From Streptomyces graminofaciens (GTDB taxonomy: Bacteria; Actinomycetota; Actinomycetes; Streptomycetales; Streptomycetaceae), in the NCBI RefSeq assembly GCF_030294945.1, contig NZ_AP018448.1:2418001-2482000 (forward strand): 64,000 nucleotides of DNA, written 5' to 3'. The notes under the pieces were generated by a model, which saw only the letters and a program-made list of their open reading frames with translations, did no database searches and was not told the DNA's origin. The stretch's first letter is position 1. The number at the start of each line of letters is the position of its first letter. Made by a program: the position numbers and the translations under genes. Below are positions 32,954-42,120 of the stretch, one piece after another.

Positions 32954-34747
32954 ATGGACGTGCACAAGCAGGACAACCTTGGTGTCGAAGTGATCTTCCG
33001 GCCGTCGAACCCGCTGGACACACCCGGAGCTCTCGTACCGCCGCTCCAGCCCGGCACCACGGTGCTGCCCAAGGGGTCGGTACACGCGGAGAGCGGTATG
33101 CCACTGCCGTGCGACATCCGCCTGGACCGGGACGTGGCCATATCGCTGCGCGACGGCACAGTGATCTACGGGGACGTCTACCGGCCCACCGGCGACGAGC
33201 AGGTCCCGGTGATCCTGGTGTGGACCCCGTACGGCAAGTTCCAGGGCTGGTGGAACAAGAACATGTATGCCACCAACTTCGGCGTGCCGCCGGAGGACCT
33301 GTCGGGACTGCAGGCGTTCGAGGCCCTCGATCCCGCTTACTGGTGTGATCACGGCTATGCGATCGCCGTGGTGGATGTACGCGGCGCCGCCCGTTCCGGC
33401 GGTGACATGCTGTGGTGGGGCAGGGCCGGCGGGCGCGACATCTATGACACCGTCGAGTGGCTCGCCGAGCAGGAGTGGTGTTCCGGCACAGTCGGCATGG
33501 CCGGCAACTCCCAACTCGCCATCCTGCAGTGGTTCGGCGCCGCCGAACGCCCCCCGCACCTCGCGGCCATCGCCCCGTGGGAGGGCTGCATCGACATGTA
33601 CCGGGAGGACATGGGACGCGGGGGCATCCCGGAGACCAAGTTCCACTCCCAGGACGTCGTGGCGTTCCTCTACGGCGAGAACCGCTTCGAGGACCCCGCT
33701 GCCATGCTCGGGCAGTACCCGCTGATGAACGCCTACTGGGCAGAAAAGCGCGCCCGGCTGGACCAGATCGAGGTCCCCGCCTACATCGTCGCCAGCTGGA
33801 CCCACCCCATCCACTGCCATGGCACCCTGCAGGCGTTCCGGGAGATCTCCTCGACCGACAAGTGGCTGCGCGTCAGCAACGAACTGGAGTGGGTCGACAT
33901 CGCCGACCCCGACAACGTCGCCGACCTGAACCGCTTCTTCGACCGCTACCTCAAGGACATCGACAACGGCTGGGAGGACACCCCGCGCGTGCGCCTGTCC
34001 GTGCTCGACCCCGGCGGCACCGACCAGGTCGGCCGACCGGAGAACGAATGGCCCCTCGCCCGGCAGGAATGGCGCACCCTCTACCTGAACCCGGCAGACG
34101 GCACCCTGTCGGAGGAACTACCGGCTCACGAGGCGGTCGCCCGCTACCAGGGCGACGATCCCGCCTCCTCCGCCACCTTCACCTACACCTTCGACGAAGA
34201 CACCGAAATCACCGGCCACATCAACCTGCACCTATGGGTGGAGGCCGAGGCTGCGGAGGACATGGACCTGTTCGCCGCCGTGTACAAAACCGACAGCGAC
34301 GGCAACCGTCTGCATCACGTCGAGGTGCGTAGCCCGGAGATGCGTGCGGCGATCCTGGGCATGGAAACCGACGGCCGACTGCCCGCCGGCTTCGGCTACG
34401 AGGGCCCCAGTGGCCGCCTGCGCGCCTCCCACCGCGCTCTGGACCCGGAACGCTCCACCCCGGCCGAGCCCTACCTCACCCACGCGGAGGAACAGCTCCT
34501 CACGCCCGGCGAGTGCGTTCCGGTCGAACTCGCCCTGTGGCCCACCTCCCTGCTCGTCCATCCCGGCGAGCACCTGGTCGTCGAGATCGCCGGCCACCCC
34601 GTGGGCAACGTCTCCGTACCGCCCATGCCCGGCCCCGACCAGAACGTCCCGACCCGTAACAAGGGCACCCATCTCATCCGCACCGGCGGCACCTACGACT
34701 CCCACCTGCTGTTGCCCGTCGTTCCGCCGGCAGGCGCACTCGGCTGA
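32954..34747 (+). CDS. CocE/NonD-family hydrolase (X-Pro dipeptidyl-peptidase S15-like)
   Basis: A 597-residue serine hydrolase. The alpha/beta-hydrolase core has VPVILVWTPYGKFQGWWNKN and AIAVVDVRGAARSGGD, the nucleophile serine in GMAGNSQLAILQW and a histidine in ASWTHPIHCHGTLQ. The C-terminal jelly-roll (TEITGHINLHLWVEAEAAED, HLVVEIAGHPVGNVSVPPMP) is typical of CocE and glutaryl-acylase-like enzymes. Cytoplasmic; it cleaves esters or amides, probably an aromatic acyl ester or amide in this setting. Start behind AGAAGGGCGTCGCG, aligned with its paralog at 63.3 kb (about three quarters identical over the compared part). A strong hairpin follows the stop. Confidence 0.85.
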   Translation: MDVHKQDNLGVEVIFRPSNPLDTPGALVPPLQPGTTVLPKGSVHAESGMPLPCDIRLDRDVAISLRDGTVIYGDVYRPTGDEQVPVILVWTPYGKFQGWWNKNMYATNFGVPPEDLSGLQAFEALDPAYWCDHGYAIAVVDVRGAARSGGDMLWWGRAGGRDIYDTVEWLAEQEWCSGTVGMAGNSQLAILQWFGAAERPPHLAAIAPWEGCIDMYREDMGRGGIPETKFHSQDVVAFLYGENRFEDPAAMLGQYPLMNAYWAEKRARLDQIEVPAYIVASWTHPIHCHGTLQAFREISSTDKWLRVSNELEWVDIADPDNVADLNRFFDRYLKDIDNGWEDTPRVRLSVLDPGGTDQVGRPENEWPLARQEWRTLYLNPADGTLSEELPAHEAVARYQGDDPASSATFTYTFDEDTEITGHINLHLWVEAEAAEDMDLFAAVYKTDSDGNRLHHVEVRSPEMRAAILGMETDGRLPAGFGYEGPSGRLRASHRALDPERSTPAEPYLTHAEEQLLTPGECVPVELALWPTSLLVHPGEHLVVEIAGHPVGNVSVPPMPGPDQNVPTRNKGTHLIRTGGTYDSHLLLPVVPPAGALG

Positions 34748-34781
34748 CGGGCCAGAACGGAAGAGTCACAGGCACGCGGAA

Positions 34782-34812
34782 GACCTGCCGGAAGCACGAC
34801 CTCCGGCAGGTC
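34782..34812 (+). terminator. Hairpin after the CocE gene
   Basis: An 11-base perfect stem (GACCTGCCGGA / TCCGGCAGGTC) with a 9-base loop, 35 bases after the stop. No T-run, as usual for Streptomyces terminators. Confidence 0.6.
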
Positions 34813-35137
34813 GGCACCGTCCGCTGGCCAGTACCGACCGACCACCCTCTCCTCGATTCCGAGTGGACCCTGGTCCGAGCCGGTCGGCGAGGCGGGGCGC
34901 ACTTCCCACGTTGAGCCACAGGCACACGGCGCCCCAGCCGACGATCGTCGCCAGCTGGCCGCCGATGCCGACGCCGTCACAGGTGGATGCGAACATGTGC
35001 CCGCAGGGTCTTCAGACGCAACTGCCGTCACTCAACTGTTCCATGGTGCGACTGGACGCGCGTCGCCCCGGCCGACGAGCAACCTGCCGACGCCGTCCGT
35101 GGTCGCCGTCCGGCGCACACGGACGGCGTCGGCGCGG
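34813..35137. other. Intergenic stretch between convergent CocE and TetR genes
   Basis: About 325 bases without a supported gene or clear regulatory structure beyond the upstream hairpin. Confidence 0.5.
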
Positions 35138-35812
35138 TCACGCTCGGCGGCCGCTCTCCGAACCTGTCGCGAGCAGTCCGTTGACCACCAGCGTCGCCAA
35201 CGACTCCGCCGTGGCCGTGAGCTGATCCGATGAGGCGGTCTCCGGCCTGCCCAAACGCCGCGCCAAAGGCCCGTCCACCATTCCCGAGACGGGAGGGATG
35301 ACGGCGAAGAACAACACGTCCCACGGGACGGGCGCCATGCGTCCCGCGGCAACGAGCCGCTCGATACTGGGCACCATAAGCTGCAGGACCGGAGCGATGT
35401 AGTGCTCGTAGAGGTAGTCCAGCCGCTCGGTGTCCCGGGAGAGCTCGTCGACGAAGACCTTTCCGATCAACGGCGTGTCCACCGCGGCCCGGTAGAAGCC
35501 GGCGATGATCAGGTGCAACCGGTCGGCATCGTCGGACGAGGGATCCACTTGCGGCAGGCGCGCCAGCTGCGCCCCCAGGGCAGAGTCGATCACCGCACGC
35601 CAGAAGGCCGCCTTGGACCCGTATCGGTCGTTGATGAAGTTGTGGCTCACCCCCAGGCGGCGGGCAAGCTCCCGTGCGGAAGCGCGGTCGTACCCGAGCT
35701 CGGCGAAGGCCTCCAGCCCTCGCAGCAGGATGCTCTGCTCATCGGGCACCGCGGGACTGCCCGCGCCGGGGCGCCCCGGCCGTCGCGCGGGTTCTGTTCC
35801 GACTCCCACCAT
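35138..35812 (-). CDS. TetR-family transcriptional regulator
   Basis: A 224-residue regulator with the N-terminal helix-turn-helix about residues 28-70 (GLEAFAELGYDRASARELAR, RLGVSHNFINDRYGSKAAFW). The C-terminal ligand domain is not similar to any subfamily I can name with confidence. It diverges from the MpaB-like oxygenase and exporter genes. Two TGAC-N4-GTCA dyads overlap the promoter between them, so it probably represses that operon and itself and is released by the compound exported or oxidised. Confidence 0.85.
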   Translation of the reverse strand: MVGVGTEPARRPGRPGAGSPAVPDEQSILLRGLEAFAELGYDRASARELARRLGVSHNFINDRYGSKAAFWRAVIDSALGAQLARLPQVDPSSDDADRLHLIIAGFYRAAVDTPLIGKVFVDELSRDTERLDYLYEHYIAPVLQLMVPSIERLVAAGRMAPVPWDVLFFAVIPPVSGMVDGPLARRLGRPETASSDQLTATAESLATLVVNGLLATGSESGRRA

Positions 35813-35861
35813 TGCCTCCTCACTGATAAGCCCCTGACTTCCAGGCTCACCAACACTTTAC

Positions 35862-35900
35862 TTGACACTCGTCAGAATACAGCTAATCTGACATGTGTCA
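35862..35900 (+). promoter_or_regulatory. Promoter with two overlapping TGAC-N4-GTCA operators
   Basis: -35 TTGACA at 35862-35867 and -10 TAATCT at 35884-35889, 16 bases apart, pointing to the MpaB-like gene. TGACACTCGTCA (35863-35874) covers the -35 and TGACATGTGTCA (35889-35900) touches the -10. This arrangement would let the divergent TetR protein block RNA polymerase. Confidence 0.6.
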
Positions 35901-36059
35901 GAGTTGCTTTGCCGACATGACATGAGCAACAGGCCCCCTTGCTCTTCGCAGGGCTGACCTGCACGGATCATCACAGGGCCACCTCTCCCCCGCACCCGCG
36001 GCCAACCAGAACGGCGTACGCCGGACCCGGCCCGCACCCACTCGGAAAGTGAGAGCCAC

Positions 36060-37274
36060 ATGACCGCACACCACTCGTTCCACAAGGCTCCCGAGCGCGT
36101 GGTCGACCTGGAGGCGGCGCGGCGTCGGCACGGCGCGCAGGCCGACCGCATGCTGACCCTGCTCACGGCCGGGGACCCGCTCGCCGATGCTGTCATCGCC
36201 GAACTGGACCTCTACGGCACGCAGGCACGGCGCGCCCTTGACGCGGGCCTCAGGAATGGCTTGGCGAGCCTGGACGAGCAGCCGCCCACAGCCGTCGCCG
36301 CACTACTGAAGCAACTGGAGACCACTCCTTCCTGGGTCGACCCCCTCATGCTCCATCGCGGCGATGTCGTGAGTCTGTCCGTACCTCCCATCTGGTTCGG
36401 GCTCTGCGCGATCACCGGTGCGCTCTCGCACGCCTACGGGTCCCCGACAACCGCTCGGCTGCTTGCCCGAACCGGCAGGCCGACGGACATGGCCGCGCGC
36501 CGACTCTCGGAGGCGGCCGTGTGGGCGCGGCAGACCATACGGCCGGCAGCGCTACTGCGCGGGCGGCCGGGGTACGTGGCCACCGTTGAGGTCCGGCTGC
36601 ACCATGCCCGCATGCGGGTCACGTCCCTCACGGACTGGGACATGGGTGCTCCGGGGCTGCCGATCGGCCAGCTCGACATGGCCCGCAGCTGGCTCGGCTT
36701 CACCTTCATCGCCTTCCAGGCCCTGGCTGCCGTCGGCATCGACATCGGCCCCGACGACGAGCGGTACCTCTATCAGTACTGGTCGTACGTCGCTCATCTC
36801 CTGGGACTCGACGAAAGCCTCCATCGAGACGTGGCCGACCATGTCGGCGCCCGCCGTCTGCAGGACCTGCTGGACGCCACGACGCCCGCACTCGACGAGA
36901 ACTCAACGGCACTGACCGCCGCCCTGGTCGACGCACAGGCTCACGCGCTGGCCGGCGTGCCAGGCGCCGACCTGTCCGAGGCGCAACTGCGCCACCTCAT
37001 TCACAGCGTGCTCCGGCGGGTCTTCGGGGAGGAGTGGGGGGACCGCCTGGGCATCCCCAGCGTCCCCGCTGAGACCTGTCTGATGCATCTCATCAGCCAG
37101 CTCAACCGTGAGGCCCGGTACTGGCAGACCTACTCCCCTGCCTCGGCCGGAGAAGCCCGCCGCCGCCGGGCGCTGGAGGGGTTCCGGCCGCAACCTGAGG
37201 CAGCCGCCCTTCCCGGTGGCGCCTCTTGTCGGAGGCACGCGGGAGCCCATCTCTCGGGTGTCTCAGCGGCCTGA
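36060..37274 (+). CDS. MpaB-like (DUF2236) oxygenase-family protein
   Basis: A 404-residue all-helical DUF2236 protein, the family of the fungal oxygenase MpaB and the b-type cytochrome rubber oxygenase Lcp. Seen are LSVPPIWFGLCAITGALSHA, VEVRLHHARMRVTSLTDWD (conserved R and H likely for haem), LGFTFIAFQALAAVGIDIGP and YQYWSYVAHLLGLDESL. It may oxidatively cleave a C=C bond or catalyse a related oxidation; it shows no signal peptide. ATG behind GTGAGAG, downstream of the TetR-controlled promoter, with the MFS exporter next. The tail after about residue 365 is low complexity. Confidence 0.7.
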   Translation: MTAHHSFHKAPERVVDLEAARRRHGAQADRMLTLLTAGDPLADAVIAELDLYGTQARRALDAGLRNGLASLDEQPPTAVAALLKQLETTPSWVDPLMLHRGDVVSLSVPPIWFGLCAITGALSHAYGSPTTARLLARTGRPTDMAARRLSEAAVWARQTIRPAALLRGRPGYVATVEVRLHHARMRVTSLTDWDMGAPGLPIGQLDMARSWLGFTFIAFQALAAVGIDIGPDDERYLYQYWSYVAHLLGLDESLHRDVADHVGARRLQDLLDATTPALDENSTALTAALVDAQAHALAGVPGADLSEAQLRHLIHSVLRRVFGEEWGDRLGIPSVPAETCLMHLISQLNREARYWQTYSPASAGEARRRRALEGFRPQPEAAALPGGASCRRHAGAHLSGVSAA

Positions 37275-37401
37275 TTCTGCCTTGGAGTCGGTGCCCGGAT
37301 CACCGACCGAATCATGTGACGAGCTCCAACGACGCAGCCGTCCCACCCCGCACCACCGAACGTCCCGTCCTTATTTTTCCCACTTTCTCTGGAGCTTCGT
37401 C

Positions 37402-38910
37402 ATGTCCCAGACCACCACGGACACATCGGGCACGGCCACCGTGTCCCAGCTTCCTCCCCCTGACGCACCGGCCCGCCACCGCTGGTGGATCCTCGCCGTC
37501 GTCGGCGTGGCCCAGCTCATGGTCGTTCTGGACGCGACCATCGTGAACATCGCCCTGCCCTCCGCACAGAAGGACCTGGGTTTCTCCGACGGAGACCGGC
37601 AGTGGGTGGTCACCGCCTACGCGCTCGCCTTCGGCAGCCTGCTCCTCCTCGGCGGACGCATGGCCGACCTCTTCGGCCGCAAGATGACCTTCCTCGTCGG
37701 CCTGGTCGGCTTCGCCGGGGCCTCCGCCGTCGGCGGAGCCGCCACCAGCTTCGAGATGCTCGTCGCAGCCCGCACGGGACAGGGCCTGTTCGGCGCCCTG
37801 CTCGCCCCGGCCGCCCTGTCTCTGCTCACCACGACGTTCACCGACCCCAGGGAACGCGGCAGGGCCTTCGGCGTCTACGGCGCCATCGCCGGCGCGGGCG
37901 GCGCCATCGGTCTGCTGCTCGGCGGTCTGCTGACCGAGCACCTCGACTGGCGCTGGACCCTCTACGTCAACCTCGTCTTCGCCGCCGTCGCCTTCATCGG
38001 CGGCGCCCTCCTCCTCCAGCGCACCACCCGCGACAAGACCGCCACCCTCGACATCCCCGGCGCACTGCTCGTCGGCGGCGGCCTGTTCAGCCTGGTCTAC
38101 GGCTTCTCCAACGCCGAAACCCACGACTGGAGCTCCGTGGAAACCTGGGGCTGGCTGGTGGCCGGTGCCGTGCTGCTCGCCGTGTTCACCTGGTGGCAGA
38201 CCCGCTCCACCCACCCCCTGCTTCCCCTGCGCATCCTGCTCGACCGCAACCGCGGCGCCTCCTTCTTCTCCGTACTGATCAGCGGCGCCGGAATGTTCGG
38301 TGTCTTCCTCTTCCTCACCTACTACCTGCAGCAGAGCCTGGGCTACACCCCCGTCAAGACCGGACTGGCCTTCCTGCCCATGGTCGCCGCGCTCATGCTC
38401 ACCTCCACCCTCGCTTCCACCGTTCTCATCCCCCGTATCGGCCCCAAGCCGGTGGTGCCGCTCGGCATGGGTCTGGCCGCCGCCGGCATGGCCTGGCTGA
38501 CCGCTCTCGACCTGAACAGCAGCTACACCACGGACGTTCTGCCTCCGCTGGTCGTGGCGGGCCTCGGCCTGGGCCTGGTGATGGCCCCGGCCATGAGCCT
38601 GGCCACCGCCGGCGTTGACGCCAAGGACTCCGGTGTCGCCTCCGCCACCGTCAACGCCATGCAGCAGGTCGGCGGCTCCATCGGCACCGCCCTGCTCAAC
38701 ACGCTCGCCACCAGTGCCGCCACCGACTACCTGGTCGGCAAGGACCCCCGGGACCCCGGCGTCCAGGCCCAGGCCAGCCTGGAGGCCTACTCCACCGCCT
38801 ACTGGTGGTCGGCCGTCTTCTTCGCCGTCGGCCTGCTCGTCAGCGTGCTGCTCTACCGGCGCGGCGTACCCGCCCAGGACCCCGACGCGGCGCCCGTCGT
38901 GCATATGTGA
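37402..38910 (+). CDS. MFS drug/metabolite exporter (DHA2, 14-TM EmrB/QacA type)
   Basis: A 502-residue proton-driven inner-membrane exporter with 14 predicted membrane helices. Motif A (GGRMADLFGRKMTFLVGLVG), the antiporter motif C region (AGAGGAIGLLLGGLLTEHLD) and the motif LDATIVNIALPSAQKDLG of the first helix are all present. Start behind CTGGAGCTTCGTC. It lies 127 bases after the MpaB-like gene and 65 bases before the secreted AttH-like gene, all on one strand behind the TetR operators. The substrate is probably a toxic aromatic or antibiotic that also induces the operon. Confidence 0.88.
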   Translation: MSQTTTDTSGTATVSQLPPPDAPARHRWWILAVVGVAQLMVVLDATIVNIALPSAQKDLGFSDGDRQWVVTAYALAFGSLLLLGGRMADLFGRKMTFLVGLVGFAGASAVGGAATSFEMLVAARTGQGLFGALLAPAALSLLTTTFTDPRERGRAFGVYGAIAGAGGAIGLLLGGLLTEHLDWRWTLYVNLVFAAVAFIGGALLLQRTTRDKTATLDIPGALLVGGGLFSLVYGFSNAETHDWSSVETWGWLVAGAVLLAVFTWWQTRSTHPLLPLRILLDRNRGASFFSVLISGAGMFGVFLFLTYYLQQSLGYTPVKTGLAFLPMVAALMLTSTLASTVLIPRIGPKPVVPLGMGLAAAGMAWLTALDLNSSYTTDVLPPLVVAGLGLGLVMAPAMSLATAGVDAKDSGVASATVNAMQQVGGSIGTALLNTLATSAATDYLVGKDPRDPGVQAQASLEAYSTAYWWSAVFFAVGLLVSVLLYRRGVPAQDPDAAPVVHM

Positions 38911-38975
38911 GGCCCCATCAGGGGCGGCACTGCAAAAGTCCGTCGGCAGATGTCCACCACTTGGGAGCAGTTCCC

Positions 38976-40037
38976 ATGAAGACCACCAGGCGTACGAAGC
39001 TCGACGTCGCCATCGCCGCCGCCACCACGACAGCACTGCTCGGCGCTGCCGTCACACCCACCGCCCAGGCGGCAGACCGGGACGGCCCCAAGGCTCATAC
39101 CATCGTCAACGCAGGCATACCTTCGACGGTCGACCCCGCCAATGACCTCGCCGCCCACACCCCCGACTCCGACCCTGCGTGGAGTGAGTCGATCTACTTC
39201 ACCAGCTGGGTGAAGGGCAATGGCCATGACTTCGGGCTCGTCGTCCAGACAGCGACCTTCCCTCACACGGACCAGCAGATGATGACCGTCGCCGTCACCG
39301 ATGTCACCACCGGCTGGCACAAGAGCTACCAGACTCCGATCGCCAAGGAGGATTACAACTGGAGCAAGAGCGGGCTCGACATCAGAATGCCCGGGATGAC
39401 CTGGACGGGCACCGCGCTGAAGATGTCGGTGAGGACGGCCACCCCGTGGGGCTCCCTGGATGTCCAGCTCAGGGCCAAGGGGCCGGCTCTGAAGGTGGCC
39501 GGCACGGGTTCCTTCCCCCTGCTCGGGAAGACGAACTACGAGTACGCCTTCCCGTCCATGCAGACCACCGGCACCCTGAACATCCAGGACAAGTCCTACA
39601 AGGTGTCCGGGGAAAGCTGGCTGGACAAGCAGTGGGGCCCGGTCGCCTTCGACGACTCCATGCGCTGGACCTGGATGAACTTCCGCCTCCCGGGCGGCGA
39701 CAAAATGGTCGTCTGGGACTCCGCCAACCGCACGACGGAGAACGCCTGGGCCACTGTTCTGCACCCGGACGGCTCCTACGACGTGGTGGCGGTCGAGCCG
39801 GTCGCCGAGGGCGCGCACCGGATCTGGACCAGCCCCACCACCGGCAACGCCTATCCCACCCGTTGGAGCATCGACATCCCCGCACTCAAGACCCACCTCA
39901 ACGTTCGCGTCACCGGCACCGACGCCCAGGAAGTCACCGGCGACCCGGGCAGCCGCTACGAGGCCACAGCCGCCTACCAGGGCAAGAAGGTCAGCGGCGT
40001 GAACTACGCCGAGATGGTAGGCCACTGGCCGGCCTGA
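38976..40037 (+). CDS. Secreted AttH/CrtC-like (lipocalin-like) domain protein
   Basis: A 353-residue exported protein with a signal peptide (MKTTRRTKLDVAIAAATTTA, cut after AQA). The body is a double lipocalin-like beta-barrel of the hydroxyneurosporene-synthase/AttH superfamily. Typical are VSGESWLDKQWGPVAFDD, RWTWMNFRLPGGDKMVVWD and the closing GVNYAEMVGHWPA. CrtC members hydrate carotenoids, but many secreted relatives have no known reaction. Start behind GGGAGCAGTTCCC. In this operon it may bind or modify the exported compound outside the cell (inference). Confidence 0.75.
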   Translation: MKTTRRTKLDVAIAAATTTALLGAAVTPTAQAADRDGPKAHTIVNAGIPSTVDPANDLAAHTPDSDPAWSESIYFTSWVKGNGHDFGLVVQTATFPHTDQQMMTVAVTDVTTGWHKSYQTPIAKEDYNWSKSGLDIRMPGMTWTGTALKMSVRTATPWGSLDVQLRAKGPALKVAGTGSFPLLGKTNYEYAFPSMQTTGTLNIQDKSYKVSGESWLDKQWGPVAFDDSMRWTWMNFRLPGGDKMVVWDSANRTTENAWATVLHPDGSYDVVAVEPVAEGAHRIWTSPTTGNAYPTRWSIDIPALKTHLNVRVTGTDAQEVTGDPGSRYEATAAYQGKKVSGVNYAEMVGHWPA

Positions 40038-40078
40038 TACCGATGGCAGCCCCGCAACGAGGACATGACCGCCCGTGG

Positions 40079-40110
40079 CCGCACCGACCCGATACCCCGG
40101 GTCGGTGCGG
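40079..40110. terminator. Bidirectional terminator hairpin
   Basis: A 13-base perfect stem (CCGCACCGACCCG / CGGGTCGGTGCGG) with a six-base loop between the convergent AttH-like and AraC genes. Confidence 0.75.
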
Positions 40111-40127
40111 TCGCGTCCAGGGCCCCG

Positions 40128-41126
40128 TCATCTGGGAGGCACCCGGTCTTCCTGCCGTCGGCGGGACCGGAACTCGCGCGGCGTGCAGTTCAGCGCCGCG
40201 CCGAACGCCCGGCGGAACGCGGCTTCGCTGCGGTAACCGACCTCTTCGGCGATCAGGTCCACCGTGGTGTCCGTGGTGCCGAGCAACTTGGTCGCGGTCG
40301 CCATCCGCCAGTCGCTGAGGTAGGAGAGCGGGGTCTGGCCGACCACGTCGGTGAAGCGGGCGGCGAACGCCGAGCGGGACAGGCCGCAGGTCGCGGCGAG
40401 GGAAGCGACCGACCAGCGGCTCCCCGGATCGGCGTGCATGGCCTTGATCGCCGGTGCGACCAGCGGGTCGCTGAGGGCTCGCAGTCCCGGTCGCCCGGAC
40501 AAGTCGTGCGCCTGCTCCCGGAGAACGAGAATCAGCAGAGCCTCCGCGAGACGGCTGAGCAACCGGGTACCAGCAGGTCCCGGTGTGGCGCTCTCAGCGA
40601 CCATCATGTCCGCGACGCGGCCGATCTGGCCGGACATCGCGGCGTCCTGGGCCGAGATGTGGATCAGCGGCGGGAGGCTGTCCAGCAGCGGCGCCCGCGG
40701 CGCGTCGCCCCACTGCATCATGCAGCACACGAAGGACGTGACCGGCTCCCCCTGGGCGAGGCGCAGCGGAGCCGGAGCCGCTGCGACCTCCGGCGGAAGC
40801 TTGAACTGCCACGTGGGAGTGGTCGGATTGGACCCGTCGTGCAAGTAGCCGCCGGCGTCGCGCAGGTAGACCACCAGATCGCCGGGGCCCAGGACGACCG
40901 GCTCACCGCCGTGATCCCGTGGGACCAGATGGCTGTGCCCGGCGGCCTGGACGAGAATCGCGAGCAGGCCCGTCGGCTTTGCGTCGACACGCCAGGGGGG
41001 CGTGAGGTCGACACGCCCTGCCACGACGGTCCTGAGCCGGTGGATGTCCAGCAGCGAGGCAAGGACGTCCACGTTGTCGATGCCAGAGACCGGGTCGGCG
41101 CCACCATAGGTGCGTCGGGTCGCCAT
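40128..41126 (-). CDS. AraC-family transcriptional regulator with cupin sensor
   Basis: A 332-residue regulator. The N-terminal cupin-type ligand domain (VAGRVDLTPPWRVDAKPTGL, VLGPGDLVVYLRDAGGYLHD) and the C-terminal double helix-turn-helix (SVASLAATCGLSRSAFAARF, TDVVGQTPLSYLSDWRMATA, IAEEVGYRSEAAFRRAFGAA) are complete. It diverges from the crotonase/acyl-CoA synthetase operon, with a CTGTC-ATA-GACAG dyad in the shared promoter. It probably activates that operon in response to an aromatic or acyl compound. Confidence 0.85.
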   Translation of the reverse strand: MATRRTYGGADPVSGIDNVDVLASLLDIHRLRTVVAGRVDLTPPWRVDAKPTGLLAILVQAAGHSHLVPRDHGGEPVVLGPGDLVVYLRDAGGYLHDGSNPTTPTWQFKLPPEVAAAPAPLRLAQGEPVTSFVCCMMQWGDAPRAPLLDSLPPLIHISAQDAAMSGQIGRVADMMVAESATPGPAGTRLLSRLAEALLILVLREQAHDLSGRPGLRALSDPLVAPAIKAMHADPGSRWSVASLAATCGLSRSAFAARFTDVVGQTPLSYLSDWRMATATKLLGTTDTTVDLIAEEVGYRSEAAFRRAFGAALNCTPREFRSRRRQEDRVPPR

Positions 41127-41186
41127 GAGAAGCCTTGCTCCCTCACCCTGAGATCGTTGGACGATTGGGTCGGTTAGAGCGACATT

Positions 41187-41199
41187 CTGTCATAGACAG
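41187..41199. promoter_or_regulatory. Short dyad in the AraC/crotonase divergent promoter
   Basis: CTGTC-ATA-GACAG, a perfect 5-base inverted repeat placed about 60 bases from the AraC start and 95 bases from the crotonase start. It is a candidate regulator site; no -35/-10 pair was clear. Confidence 0.4.
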
Positions 41200-41294
41200 T
41201 CCACGGCTGGTCCGGTGTGCTGGTGGTGAGACCACTCGATCACACAGGCGCGGCAGTCCGGCCGCGGGTCTCCGGGTCAGCCGAGGAGTCACCG

Positions 41295-42101
41295 ATGTCC
41301 GAGGAACACTTCACCTACGAACTCGACAACCACATCGCGTTGATCGGGATCAACCGCCCCGACAAGCGCAACGCCCTGACCGAGGCCATGCATACCGAAC
41401 TCGGACGGCTGGCCGAGCGTGCCGGCCAGGAAGCGAAGGCGGCCGTCATCTTCGGTGTCGGTCCTCACTTCTCGGCCGGCCTCGACCTTGCCGAACTCGT
41501 CCAGCAGCTGAAGGGCGGCGGGGAGCCCGGTCGGCCCGCCCTGGGCCGCCACACCCCGCACGTCGCCTTCGACCACATCGCCCGCGGGCGGATCCCTTTC
41601 GTCGCCGCGCTCAGCGGCGCGGTGATCGGGGGCGGCCTGGAGGTGGCGGCGTCGGCACATGTGCGGGTGGCCGACGACACCGCCTTCTTCGGGCTCCCCG
41701 AGGCCCAGCGCGGCATATTCGTCGGGGCCGGCGGCTCAGTGCGCATCCAACGACTGATCGGCAACGCCCGGATGACGGACATGATGCTCACCGGGCGCAT
41801 TCTCGATGCCGACGAGGCCTACGCCCAGAACCTCGTCCAGTACCGCGTCGAGGCCGGTACCGGTAAGGCTTTCGACAAGGCGTACGAACTTGCCATGGCC
41901 ATCGCCGGCAACACCCCCGAGTCCAACTGGGCCATCACCCAGGGCCTGAGCCGGGTCAACGACATGTCGTACGACGACGCCCTGTTCGTGGAGACCCTCG
42001 TCGCCCGCAACTCGGTCTCTCCCGGCTCGGACGACCGCCTGCGTGACTTCGTCGAGAAACGAGCGAAGCCACTCGCCCGGCCTGCGACGTCTCAGAACTG
42101 A
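41295..42101 (+). CDS. Enoyl-CoA hydratase/isomerase-family protein
   Basis: A 268-residue crotonase acting on a CoA thioester. Oxyanion-hole segments are FSAGLDLAELVQQL and ALSGAVIGGGLEVAASAHVR. The loop LPEAQRGIFVGAGGSVRIQR places a glutamate (LPE) at the first catalytic position. Start behind CCGAGGAGTCACCG. It is the first gene of a three-gene operon with an ADP-forming acyl-CoA synthetase and a 3-hydroxyacyl-CoA dehydrogenase, a compact beta-oxidation module that activates, hydrates and oxidises an acid. Confidence 0.82.
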   Translation: MSEEHFTYELDNHIALIGINRPDKRNALTEAMHTELGRLAERAGQEAKAAVIFGVGPHFSAGLDLAELVQQLKGGGEPGRPALGRHTPHVAFDHIARGRIPFVAALSGAVIGGGLEVAASAHVRVADDTAFFGLPEAQRGIFVGAGGSVRIQRLIGNARMTDMMLTGRILDADEAYAQNLVQYRVEAGTGKAFDKAYELAMAIAGNTPESNWAITQGLSRVNDMSYDDALFVETLVARNSVSPGSDDRLRDFVEKRAKPLARPATSQN

Positions 42102-42120
42102 GCATCAGGAGATGCCTTCC

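Noticed and set aside
37312..39036. Long open frame antisense to the MFS exporter
   Set aside because: Runs of Gly, Glu and Gly-Gln with no domain; a shadow of a 14-TM protein gene with a clear start and motifs on the plus strand.
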